From Cytobacillus oceanisediminis (GTDB lineage Bacteria; Bacillota; Bacilli; Bacillales; Cytobacillaceae), in NCBI RefSeq assembly GCF_003182355.1, contig NZ_QGTW01000007.1, forward strand, positions 1 to 64,000: a stretch of 64,000 nt of DNA, read 5' to 3'. The translations under genes and the position numbers were made by a program. The notes under the pieces were generated by a model, which did no database searches, was not told the origin of the DNA, and saw only the letters and a program-made list of their open reading frames with translations. The stretch's first letter is position 1. Each line of letters opens with the position of its first letter. Positions 27,836-35,702 of the stretch are shown in pieces.

Positions 27836-28148
27836 AGCTCTTCCTCCCAAAACAATGTCCCTTAATCATAATAACTTGCATGTATAGAACTGCGTTTTTT
27901 ATATTTAGGAAAAGTGAAATTTTTTACAAAAATAATATAATATTGGTAACATATATATATAATGATTTGTAAAAGATGAAGGTTGATTCGATTGTAAATT
28001 CTTCCTATATTTTCAGTTTAACATGTGGACTTTTTTTTTCACAAACCATTACACTTACAAGAAGAGCTGCACAAAGCGCTTGGAGCTAACCAGGATTTCA
28101 AGTTCAGAGTCAATATTCTGTAAAATCCAGATAATAAAAGGAGATCTT
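27836..28148. other. Intergenic region yitV / yitU
   Basis: 313 AT-rich bases between divergent genes. Apart from TATA-rich stretches around 27930-27970 that may contain promoters, I see no defined element. An open frame running through 28023-28148 has no ribosome binding site. Confidence 0.5.
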
Positions 28149-28967
28149 ATGGCAGAAAAACATTTAATTGCACTTGACCTTGATGGAACATTATTAAAAG
28201 ATGATAAAACCATATCCAACAAAACAAAAATGGTTATTCAAAAGGCACGTGAACATGGACATGAAGTCATGATTGCCACTGGAAGGCCGTTCCGTTCCAG
28301 TGAGCTTTACTACCGGGAAATGGGGCTTACATCGCCTATCGTAAATTTCAATGGTGCATATATACATCATCCAAAAGACCGCAACTGGGGAGTTTACCAT
28401 ACGCCCCTCCAAATGAGCGTAGCAAAAGAGATTGTCGAAGCTGTTAACAGCTATACTATCCATAATATTGTTGCTGAAGTCATTGATGATGTTTATTTGC
28501 ACTATCATGATGAAAAACTTTTAGATATCTTTGGCTTCGGAGATCCCAATATCACAACTGGTGATTTGCGCAATTATCTCAATGATAATCCGACTAGCAT
28601 GCTGATCCACACAGATGAAGAACATGTAAAGTCCATTAGAAGCCACTTATCCGACGTGCATGCAGAAGTCATTGACCATAGGCGCTGGGCAGCACCATGG
28701 CATGTAATTGAAATCGTGAAATCCGGCCTTAATAAAGCTGTCGGTTTGCAAAAAGCATCAGACTATTTCCAAATACCTCCCGAACGGATTATTGCTTTTG
28801 GCGACGAAGATAATGATCTGGAAATGCTTGAGTATGCAGGCTACGGTATAGCGATGGGAAATGCCATTGATCAAGTTAAGAATATTGCCAACGAAATCAC
28901 CTTGACCAATGAAGAAGATGGTATTGGTGTTTATCTAAATGATTTACTAAATTTAAAAGCGCTATAA
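28149..28967 (+). CDS. yitU: YitU-like HAD phosphatase (Cof subfamily)
   Basis: The 272-residue protein has HAD motif I DLDGTLL, motif II ATGRPF, and motifs III/IV in GLNKAVGLQK and FGDEDNDLEML, with a Cof-type C2 cap between. Members dephosphorylate small phospho-metabolites such as flavin intermediates and sugar phosphates. ATG 28149 follows AAAGGAG; the longer frame upstream is not supported. Confidence 0.88.
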   Translation: MAEKHLIALDLDGTLLKDDKTISNKTKMVIQKAREHGHEVMIATGRPFRSSELYYREMGLTSPIVNFNGAYIHHPKDRNWGVYHTPLQMSVAKEIVEAVNSYTIHNIVAEVIDDVYLHYHDEKLLDIFGFGDPNITTGDLRNYLNDNPTSMLIHTDEEHVKSIRSHLSDVHAEVIDHRRWAAPWHVIEIVKSGLNKAVGLQKASDYFQIPPERIIAFGDEDNDLEMLEYAGYGIAMGNAIDQVKNIANEITLTNEEDGIGVYLNDLLNLKAL

Positions 28968-29089
28968 TACTGCATAAGCATTAATTAGAAACGCGGCCAT
29001 TAAATCCCCTTTTGAAAACAAACCTTTAGAGCATACTAAAGGATGAAGCAGCCAGGCTGTTTCAAACTTCTTTCACGGAGGGGATTCGA

Positions 29090-29242
29090 ATGGGTAAACG
29101 TAATAAATCAAAACGCTTCGTTCAACAGGGTGTTGATACTGTTAGTAAGCATGATGAACGTATCCCGTACCACATGACCTATGCGGAGGCAGAAGCTGAA
29201 AAATTGGCCAATGTGAAGGAATCATCCCTCGGAGGAATATAA
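29090..29242 (+). CDS. Small hydrophilic protein, 50 aa, unknown family
   Basis: ATG 29090 has GGAGGGG 6 nt upstream, and the frame ends two bases before the next start codon. The product is basic at the N-terminus (MGKRNKSKRFVQQG) with HMTYAEAEAEKLANVK after it. It resembles short spore-related Bacillus proteins in size and composition, but I do not recognise the family. It is coupled to the following DUF3813 gene, whose ribosome binding site lies inside its last codons. Confidence 0.75.
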   Translation: MGKRNKSKRFVQQGVDTVSKHDERIPYHMTYAEAEAEKLANVKESSLGGI

Positions 29243-29243
29243 T

Positions 29244-29438
29244 ATGGGAAACAGATTATTTCAGGAAGCCAGAAAATACGTAGATTTAGCAAAAAATGCT
29301 GATTCTGCAGGGCCAGAAACTGTATCCCGCGCGAAAAATGCATTAAGTTCCGCGTTTGCGAATTCCACTGCAGCTGAACAGGAGCAGTTGAGTGAGATGC
29401 AGCAGGAGCTGGAGCAATACGATCCGCAAAATCGTTAA
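29244..29438 (+). CDS. DUF3813 family protein (YizC-like)
   Basis: The 64-residue acidic protein starts MGNRLFQEARKYVDLAK and is predicted to be helical, as in the DUF3813 family of Bacillaceae. GGAGG lies 8 nt upstream. It follows the 50-aa gene by one base and ends at a strong terminator. Function unknown. Confidence 0.75.
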   Translation: MGNRLFQEARKYVDLAKNADSAGPETVSRAKNALSSAFANSTAAEQEQLSEMQQELEQYDPQNR

Positions 29439-29440
29439 TT

Positions 29441-29478
29441 AAAAGAAGCTGACACCATATTGGCTGTCAGCTTCTTTT
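29441..29478. terminator. Bidirectional terminator between the DUF3813 gene and the BsuPI gene
   Basis: AAAAGAAGCTGACA, loop, TGTCAGCTTCTTTT between convergent stop codons. Confidence 0.9.
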
Positions 29479-30233
29479 TATCTATTTTCCAGTACTACAG
29501 GAAAAGAATGAATAATGCTGCCGTCTTTTTTGCTTCTTTCATACAAGTGCAGAACGATGGACCCGCTATCGGGAAATTTCTCTGCTGGAATGCTCACATC
29601 AATTTTAAAGGGCTCCCAGCCTTTCGTATTTGTTTTTATAGGCTGTTCAGCAATTAGTTCATTGTGGCCGTCTTCAACCGTATAGTAAAGCTTCCCGCTT
29701 ACAGGGCGAGCTTCACCCGTAACTATATAATTGCCCTTTTCACCACTGGCTTTTGCATGGCGGAATGAAGGGTTTTTTTCCGTAATATAAACAGAGGCTT
29801 CAGCCGTTTCTTTGGTAACTAAAGTTTCCCCATTTAATTTCCTGGCTTGCAAAGTTGCATTTACATGATATTCCCCTTCAGAGACTCTTTGGCCCTCATG
29901 CTCATAATTCCAATGTTCCTTCCAAATCATGCTTTCGTCAGGATTTAAAGTAAGAGTCTGCAAAGCCTGCAGAAAAGCCTTGCCTTTTGAATAAGTGTAT
30001 ACTTCATTGCCTTTTTCATCGTTTATGCTTATTTCATACTTTTGTGAAGTTGGAAATTCAAAGCCCAAAGGGTAACTCGAAGTATTTCTCAAAACCACTT
30101 CCATCTCTAATGTTTCCGGTCCAGCATATGGTATAACCTCAAATTCAAACGGCTTCTGATTGCCAGCCGCTTCAGTGCTTTGTAAATGTACAGAAAGAAC
30201 AAAAATGGCCATAGCCGCCAATAGACGCAGCAT
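29478..30233 (-). CDS. Secreted BsuPI-domain protein (intracellular proteinase inhibitor family)
   Basis: The 251-residue protein has an N-terminal signal peptide (LLAAMAIFVLSVHLQSTEAA). A BsuPI domain follows at about 30-130, containing YPLGFEFPTSQKYEI, GNEVYTYSKGKAFLQALQ and PDESMIWKEHW. The second half (about 150-250) is an extra beta-rich region not present in the short Ipi of B. subtilis. The signal peptide implies export, unlike the intracellular Ipi. Position between yitT and yizC/yitU-like genes supports the relationship. Confidence 0.75.
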   Translation of the reverse strand: MLRLLAAMAIFVLSVHLQSTEAAGNQKPFEFEVIPYAGPETLEMEVVLRNTSSYPLGFEFPTSQKYEISINDEKGNEVYTYSKGKAFLQALQTLTLNPDESMIWKEHWNYEHEGQRVSEGEYHVNATLQARKLNGETLVTKETAEASVYITEKNPSFRHAKASGEKGNYIVTGEARPVSGKLYYTVEDGHNELIAEQPIKTNTKGWEPFKIDVSIPAEKFPDSGSIVLHLYERSKKDGSIIHSFPVVLENR

Positions 30234-30252
30234 TCTGCATCCCTCCAGTCAT

Positions 30253-31083
30253 TTAATCCCTGCGGAAGAAACCATAAACACCGGCTGTTTGTACGATATT
30301 GGTAAAAGCACTTGGATCTACATCTTTTATAATTCGCTCAAGGTCATATAGCTCATAGCGTGTAATGACAATCATCATCATTTCTTTGCTTTCGTTTGTG
30401 AAAGCACCTTTTGCAGGGATCGTTGTAATCCCGCGGACGAGCTTATCATGAATCGCCTTTTTCATTTCATCGGATTTTTTAGTGATAATTAGTGCTGTTA
30501 CCTTTTCATGTCTTGTATGGATAGCATCAATTACCCTTGTTGAGGCATAAAGGGTCACAAGAGTATACAACGCTTTTTCCCAGCCATACAAAAATCCAGC
30601 CGTTATTATAATGATGGCGTTAAGTGTGAAAAAATATGTACCAACGGGTTTATCTTTCATCCGGGACAATACCATAGCAATAATGTCCATCCCGCCTGTG
30701 GATGCACCCCACTTTAGTGTCATCCCTACTCCTACAGCTGCTATTACCCCTCCAAAAACGGCATTAAGCAAAATGTCTTTAGAAACATGGATAACAGGGA
30801 TCACTTCCAAAAAAAACGACATTAAAAATACGCTAAGGAAACTGTAGACTGTAAACGACCTTCCTACTTTTTTCCAGGCTAATATCGTAACAGGTATATT
30901 CAGAATGAAAAGCAAAATACCTGTTGAGGCAAAGCTGCCCAATACACTTGAAAGCAGCTGAGCTACACCTGTAAATCCGCTAGCATAAACATTTGCGGGT
31001 ATCAGGAAGAAGTTCATAGCTATTGCATTTAATACCGCTCCAATTAATACAACAAATACTTTCTTAGTCTCTAACCAAACCAT
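30253..31083 (-). CDS. yitT: YitT family membrane protein (DUF161/DUF2179)
   Basis: The 276-residue protein has about five or six membrane segments in the first 180 residues (including SGFTGVAQLL and WGASTGGMDIIA). A C-terminal cytosolic DUF2179 domain (about 195-275) follows. ATG 31083 has AGGGGG 6 nt upstream. Substrate unknown. It is divergent from the DegV gene. Confidence 0.88.
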   Translation of the reverse strand: MVWLETKKVFVVLIGAVLNAIAMNFFLIPANVYASGFTGVAQLLSSVLGSFASTGILLFILNIPVTILAWKKVGRSFTVYSFLSVFLMSFFLEVIPVIHVSKDILLNAVFGGVIAAVGVGMTLKWGASTGGMDIIAMVLSRMKDKPVGTYFFTLNAIIIITAGFLYGWEKALYTLVTLYASTRVIDAIHTRHEKVTALIITKKSDEMKKAIHDKLVRGITTIPAKGAFTNESKEMMMIVITRYELYDLERIIKDVDPSAFTNIVQTAGVYGFFRRD

Positions 31084-31209
31084 GGTAAACCCCCTAAATT
31101 CACTTATTATTCCTTTACCCCAAAATGGGCAATTCCAACACAATTCATTGTTTTTTCTTGCTGATTTCTATAAACTTAACTCATATAGTTTGAAAGCAGG
31201 TGAAAGAGG

Positions 31210-32064
31210 ATGTCAGTAAAAATTTTAGCTGACAGTGCGTGTGATTTGCCGATAAGTTTTTTCAATGATAATGGTGTCACACTTTTTCCACTAAAGGTTC
31301 ATTTAAACGATACGGAGTATGAAGATTTAGTAACTATTGAACCTAAAAAAGTCTATAAAGCTATACGTGAAGGCCAAGTGCCTAAGACCTCCCAGGTATC
31401 TCCGCTGCTTTTTGAAGAAACGTTCATCAAAATGGCGGAACAGAATGAAGATGGCATTTATATCGCTTTTTCCTCCGAACTTTCGGGTACATATCAGACA
31501 GCTGTGATGATCCTTGAACAAGTGAAAGAGAAATATCCGGATTTCAATTTAACCATCATTGATTCGAAGGCTGCATCTCTCGGATACGGATTAATCGTAA
31601 AAGGTGCTGTGAAAAAAGTTCAATCAGGCGCTTCTAAAGAAGATATTGAAAAGGATATAGAATTTCGCTGTCAGCACTTGGAGAGTTTATTCACAGTCAA
31701 CGACCTTGAGTATTTGGCAAAAGGCGGCCGCGTTTCAAAAGCTTCCGCATTTTTAGGCGGACTACTGAACATTAAGCCTCTTTTAAATGTGGAAGAAGGT
31801 AAATTGGTTCCGATTGAAAAGCTGCGCGGCAAGAAAAAACTTCTTCGCCGGATTATCCAGCTGATGAAAGACAGTGGAGCCTCGTTTGAAAATCAGACAG
31901 TTGGCATCAGCCATGCCGACGATGAAGAAACTGCTCTTGAGATGAAAACTCTAATCATGGACGAGCTAAATGCAAAAGAGGTCTATATCACTTCAATTGG
32001 CGCAGCCATTGGATCCCATACCGGGCCAGGTTCAATAGCTATTTTCTTTCAGAACCAATTGTAG
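31210..32064 (+). CDS. yitS: DegV family fatty-acid-binding protein (YitS-like)
   Basis: The 284-residue protein opens with ILADSACDLP, the DegV signature, and has SQVSPL and SSELSGTYQTA segments that line the fatty-acid pocket. DegV proteins act as FakB-type fatty-acid carriers for the kinase FakA in many Firmicutes; whether this one does is inferred. GAAAGAGG precedes the ATG. The symbol comes from the yitS-yitT neighbourhood. Confidence 0.82.
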   Translation: MSVKILADSACDLPISFFNDNGVTLFPLKVHLNDTEYEDLVTIEPKKVYKAIREGQVPKTSQVSPLLFEETFIKMAEQNEDGIYIAFSSELSGTYQTAVMILEQVKEKYPDFNLTIIDSKAASLGYGLIVKGAVKKVQSGASKEDIEKDIEFRCQHLESLFTVNDLEYLAKGGRVSKASAFLGGLLNIKPLLNVEEGKLVPIEKLRGKKKLLRRIIQLMKDSGASFENQTVGISHADDEETALEMKTLIMDELNAKEVYITSIGAAIGSHTGPGSIAIFFQNQL

Positions 32065-32181
32065 AAACACCCTCATTTGAATCGTACATACTCCATTCCA
32101 TTCTGACAGACAATAAGGTTGTACTTCAGTTTCAATCATGCTGAAGAATAAACCTTAAGATTGGAAAGGAGTATTTTTACT

Positions 32182-32313
32182 ATGCCGCATACTTCTGATA
32201 ATGATAAAAAAGCAAAAGACAATAATGCGCTGCGCCACGAAAAAAATATGATGCGCGAGAAAAACCGAAAAGCCGGAAAAAACCAGTATTCCAAAAAGAC
32301 AGATCATCTATAA
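32182..32313 (+). CDS. Small basic protein, 43 aa (DUF3941-like)
   Basis: ATG 32182 is preceded by GGAAAGGAG. The frame encodes 43 highly charged residues (ALRHEKNMMREKNRKAGK and a KKTDHL end). It resembles the short DUF3941 proteins of Bacillus; the assignment is from memory of composition and length. Convergent with yitL. Confidence 0.65.
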   Translation: MPHTSDNDKKAKDNNALRHEKNMMREKNRKAGKNQYSKKTDHL

Positions 32314-32314
32314 T

Positions 32315-32346
32315 ACAAAAACGGGCAAGCTTATGCTTGTCCGTCT
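32315..32346 (-). terminator. Terminator of yitL
   Basis: Minus strand ACGGACAAGC-ATAA-GCTTGCCCGT followed by TTTTTG; the stem includes the yitL stop codon. Confidence 0.8.
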
Positions 32347-33206
32347 TTCTTCAGATATGTCCAGCCTTCCTCCTGATACACCTTACCTTCCTTCATAAGG
32401 CGCCCCAGTGCCCTTTTAAACGAAGCCTTGCTCAACTGGAAACGTTCCTGGATGTCTTCCGGTGCGCTTTTATCGCCAAACGGCATAGCACCATTACGGT
32501 TTTCCAAATAGGATAGAATCCTTTCTGAATCCTCATCAAGCACTTCATGTTTTCTTGGAATGAGAGAAACATTCACTGTTCCGTCTTCCTTCACGTCCAC
32601 GATCCGCCCTTCAACTTTTTCACCGAGGCGCGGCTCCCTTTTCCGCTGGGATTCATGGATAAATCCTTTAAAGCCCTCTGCTGTATAGATCCAGCTTCCG
32701 ACTTTAGCTGTTCTGTAAATATGCCCATGTATATTTTTATTAAAATCGCTTCTTGTTGCTTTTACTGCAATTTCACTTATAACCGGATCGGTAGCCATTT
32801 TCACGTAAATACGGTTGTTCTTATTCACACGAAGCGTAATGTATAAAGTGTCCCCCTCTTTCGGCCACACAGATTCATGAACAGGGAGATCTTCCTCACC
32901 CAGGAGCATATCTTTTTGGACACCAATATTGATAAAAACTCCTATGCCCGGCTTTACATCACTTACCTGCGCCCATCCATATGTACCAACCTGAACTTCG
33001 GGAATATTCGTTGTTGCGGCGATTCTCCCCTGTGAATCTACATAAAGGAATGCCTCAACCTCCTGGCCTTCTTCCAGTTTCTCCTCAGTTTCATTTTGAT
33101 GAAGCAGAACGTCTCCTTCCTCTCCATCGGTTAAAAAATAGCCAAATGCCGCTTGCCTTGATACAGTCAGCCTCGCAGTACGGCCCAAATTTTCCTCTAA
33201 TGCCAT
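32331..33206 (-). CDS. yitL: S1 RNA-binding protein, CvfB/YitL family
   Basis: The 291-residue protein has three S1-like OB domains (about 8-60, 68-130 and 145-215; VGSWIYTAEGFKGFIHESQ and GEKVEGRIVDVKEDGTVNVSL are clear S1 features). A C-terminal winged-helix segment (about 225-285) follows. CvfB proteins bind RNA and affect virulence-factor or protease expression in staphylococci. AGGAGG lies 7 nt before the ATG. Confidence 0.88.
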   Translation of the reverse strand: MALEENLGRTARLTVSRQAAFGYFLTDGEEGDVLLHQNETEEKLEEGQEVEAFLYVDSQGRIAATTNIPEVQVGTYGWAQVSDVKPGIGVFINIGVQKDMLLGEEDLPVHESVWPKEGDTLYITLRVNKNNRIYVKMATDPVISEIAVKATRSDFNKNIHGHIYRTAKVGSWIYTAEGFKGFIHESQRKREPRLGEKVEGRIVDVKEDGTVNVSLIPRKHEVLDEDSERILSYLENRNGAMPFGDKSAPEDIQERFQLSKASFKRALGRLMKEGKVYQEEGWTYLKKDGQA

Positions 33207-33304
33207 TCCTGTTTCCTCCTTTATTGAAATTAAGTCTTATTCACTGTACATCAAATATTCATTATATTAAATCTTTCCCTTAAAAGATCTTATAACTCCT
33301 AAAG

Positions 33305-33333
33305 TTGTTTGAACTGCTATATTTTACTATAAT
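33305..33333 (+). promoter_or_regulatory. Possible promoter reading into the 117-bp repeat array and yajQ
   Basis: TTGTTT (33305-33310), 17 nt, TATAAT (33328-33333). The predicted start falls at about 33340, the first base of the repeat array. The -35 box is weak. Confidence 0.45.
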
Positions 33334-33339
33334 AAGAAC

Positions 33340-33709
33340 GTAAAGTGAAACTTCTTTTTGAAGGTGTTTTTCCTTCAAAAAGTTAGTTGAACTTATCGGG
33401 TTTTTACTGTCCGTTATTCTTCTTGAATTACCAGTTTTACGGACAGTTGAAACGCGGTAAAGTGAAACTTCTTTTTGAAGGTGTTTTTCCTTCAAAAAGT
33501 TAGTTGAACTTATCGGGTTTTTACTGTCCGTTATTCTTCTTGAATTACCAGTTTTACGGACAGTTGAAACGCGGTAAAGTGAAACTTCTTTTTGAAGGTG
33601 TTTTTCCTTCAAAAAGTTAGTTGAACTTATCGGGTTTTTACTGTCCGTTTTTCTTCTTGAATTACCAATTTTACGGACAGTTGAAACGCGGCAAAACGAA
33701 ACTTCTTTT
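33340..33709 (+). repeat. 117-bp tandem repeat, three full copies plus a partial fourth
   Basis: Copies start at 33340, 33457, 33574 and (truncated, about 19 nt) 33691, each beginning GTAAAGTGAAACTTC or a variant. Copies 1 and 2 look identical; copy 3 has a few changes. Each unit holds two inverted repeats: CTTTTTGAAGG/CCTTCAAAAAG with a 7-nt loop, and ACTGTCCGT/ACGGACAGT with a 24-nt loop. A diverged half-unit (AAAGTTGTTTGAACTG...) lies at 33301-33339. Because 117 is a multiple of three, a minus-strand frame stays open, but it is not a convincing gene. Confidence 0.92.
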
Positions 33710-33742
33710 CAGATGAAAATTGTTATGTCCAAGGAGGCTGCC

Positions 33743-34234
33743 ATGTCTAAAGAGAGCTCATTTGATATTGTATCCAAAGTAGATTTTTCTGAAGTAACCA
33801 ATGCCATTAATATCGCGATGAAGGAAATTTCCACTCGCTATGATTTTAAAGGAAGCAAAAGTGAGATAAAGCTGGATAATGAAGAGCTTGTGCTTGTTTC
33901 GGATGATGAATTCAAGCTTGAACAGCTCAAGGATGTTTTATTGGGCAAACTGATTAAAAGAGGCATTCCTGTGAAAAACCTCGACTATGGGAAGGTTGAA
34001 GGAGCTTCAGGGGGAACTGTCCGCCAGAGAGCTAAGCTGGTTCAAGGTATTGATAAAGAAAATGCGAAAAAAATCAATACCCTTATTAAGAATAGCGGTT
34101 TAAAAGTGAAGAGCCAGGTTCAGGATGACCAAGTCCGTGTTACCGGCAAAAACCGTGACGATCTCCAGAAGATTATTGCCGCTGTAAAAGAGGCAGATTT
34201 GACTGTTGATGTCCAGTTCGTAAACTATCGCTAA
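33743..34234 (+). CDS. yajQ: YajQ family nucleotide/c-di-GMP-binding protein
   Basis: The 163-residue protein matches YajQ in length and sequence: [42 protein letters not shown] and [13 protein letters not shown]. It has two tandem ferredoxin-like domains. Homologues bind c-di-GMP (Xanthomonas) or nucleic acid. ATG 33743 is chosen because AAGGAGG lies 5 nt upstream; the frame is open to 33713. If the upstream promoter is real, the repeat array forms a leader of about 400 nt. Confidence 0.92.
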   Translation: MSKESSFDIVSKVDFSEVTNAINIAMKEISTRYDFKGSKSEIKLDNEELVLVSDDEFKLEQLKDVLLGKLIKRGIPVKNLDYGKVEGASGGTVRQRAKLVQGIDKENAKKINTLIKNSGLKVKSQVQDDQVRVTGKNRDDLQKIIAAVKEADLTVDVQFVNYR

Positions 34235-34240
34235 TTCCTT

Positions 34241-34272
34241 AAGCAAACGGATCATTTTCCGTTTGCTTTTTT
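34241..34272 (+). terminator. Terminator of yajQ
   Basis: AAGCAAACGGA-TCATTT-TCCGTTTGCTT followed by TTTTT. Confidence 0.9.
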
Positions 34273-34279
34273 TATTAAT

Positions 34280-34513
34280 GGCTATGTTAAAAACACATTA
34301 TTGATTTTGGCACCCTGTGGATTGGAGCTGAATGCGCGGATCTTCGAAAATGCATTCGCACTACCTTCGTGTCAAGGAAGCTTATTAAAAGTCATGCGGG
34401 AAGAGAGAGTCAACGGTGAGACCCCACAGGCGCGTAATGCGCCGAGGAACCTCGGACCGCCCGCGGTTCGCTGAACGCTGGAGCTGAAACCAACAGGCAA
34501 GTTTAGCACAGCC
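34280..34513 (+). repeat. Dispersed intergenic element, copy C
   Basis: 234 bp in the opposite orientation to copies A and B, with ends GGCTATGTTAAA and TTTAGCACAGCC. TTATTAAT flanks both ends in inverted orientation. Internal GGATTGGAGCTG and AACCAACAGG correspond to the inner ends of the other copies. Confidence 0.8.
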
Positions 34514-34586
34514 TTATTAATAATGATCAAACAGCCAGCATCATACATATAATATAGGAATTAATGATGAAAAGGCGGCCCAAAAA

Positions 34587-34880
34587 ATGCTTTTTAATAA
34601 ATCTGCAAGATTTCTGTTTCTCTTTGCGAGTTTTGCTCATGCTGCTACCTTTCTTTACTTTTTTATAAGCTTGATTTCAAACGCACTGGATGGATCCCAT
34701 ACTGAATCTTTGTCTGATATCTTCCCTCTTTTACTATTCTTATTATCATTCGGTTTGCACCTGCTCCCGCAGCTTCGATCTTCACTATTATCTCGCCCTC
34801 TTTTCTATACTTTCCTTACGGCATTAATTACTATAGCTTGGGTTTGGCTTTTATCTGCCGGAATACAGATGTTTTTTTGA
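34587..34880 (+). CDS. Small membrane protein, 97 aa, unknown
   Basis: AAAAGGCGG precedes the ATG at 8 nt. Three hydrophobic segments are visible (about 8-30, 45-60 and 72-95), with few charged residues. I do not recognise the family. It is a single gene between a dispersed repeat and a convergent acetyltransferase. Hypothetical; moderate confidence that it is translated. Confidence 0.55.
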   Translation: MLFNKSARFLFLFASFAHAATFLYFFISLISNALDGSHTESLSDIFPLLLFLLSFGLHLLPQLRSSLLSRPLFYTFLTALITIAWVWLLSAGIQMFF

Positions 34881-35065
34881 AAGCTGTTTTATTCTCTAAC
34901 TTATTAAGCTTGTTTTCCGAAGTGTGACCTTTGTTAGCTAAATTGAGTGGTTATTTAATCTACAAACTCTTTTACGTCCAGGTCTGTCCTATGGGGCGTC
35001 ATTTTTAACCTTCTTAAAACTGCTTACCATCAACTTCGCTCAAAATAGCATCAACTAGACTAGAC

Positions 35066-35587
35066 TCACACCAATTCCCCAACCAGCTTTACAAATTTGT
35101 ACATCATCAGTTCATCAGCATAGGTTCCATCTGTTCGCTTAATATGTTTAATCTTTCGTCCTTCTTCTATGAATCCTAACACTTTATAAAGATGTATAGC
35201 CCTGACGTTATGGGAAAAGACTTCAAGGCAAACTTTTTCTAAACCAGGCTCTTCTTCTGCCCACTTCAGAAATTGTTTCATCATCTTTTTCCCCAAGCCT
35301 TGATTGCAGTATTTTTCCTGTATGGAGATCCCGAAATAGCCAAGATGTCGCACCTTCTTCCTTTTGGAGCGTTTAAAGTTTAGCATCCCAATAACTTCAT
35401 TGCCTTTTTCCACTACTAAAATTAAGTCACCAGATTGCAGGCTTTGTTCTATCCATTCTTCCTCTTCTTCAACTGTAAGCTTAAATTCCTCAGTCTCTGT
35501 CATTAAAAAATCTGTTTCCCCCATGACTCGTCTGCAATGTGCCAGAATTCCTTCTGCATCGTTTTTGACTGCTGTTCGTATCTGCAT
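35066..35587 (-). CDS. GNAT family N-acetyltransferase
   Basis: The 173-residue protein has the GNAT fold: VVEKGNEVIGMLNF (beta 4), GYFGISIQEKYCNQGLGKKMM (acetyl-CoA loop with Q-x-x-G-x-G/K pattern) and LEVFSHNVRAIHLYKVLGFIEEG near the C-terminus, close to the SpeG/RimJ-like subgroup. ATG 35587 has GGGAGAG upstream; the ORF extends further without a site. The acceptor substrate cannot be read from sequence. Confidence 0.85.
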   Translation of the reverse strand: MQIRTAVKNDAEGILAHCRRVMGETDFLMTETEEFKLTVEEEEEWIEQSLQSGDLILVVEKGNEVIGMLNFKRSKRKKVRHLGYFGISIQEKYCNQGLGKKMMKQFLKWAEEEPGLEKVCLEVFSHNVRAIHLYKVLGFIEEGRKIKHIKRTDGTYADELMMYKFVKLVGELV

Positions 35588-35702
35588 TCCGTTCTCTCCC
35601 ATTTTTAGACCTATTATATGGGGCAATTCAAATAATTTCCATGTTTTTTCATCATAATAAAATGGAATTTATCTAATATCAATTTTTTGGAGGGATGCAC
35701 TA

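Noticed and set aside
28023-28148. N-terminal extension of YitU
   Set aside because: The HAD motif would be displaced and AAAGGAG fits the ATG at 28149.
33280-33612. 110-codon minus-strand frame with repeated 39-residue units
   Set aside because: It stays open only because the DNA repeat is 117 bp (39 codons); no ribosome binding site and no family resemblance.
33340-33709. CRISPR array
   Set aside because: Repeats are directly adjacent at 117 bp with no unique spacers and no cas genes nearby.
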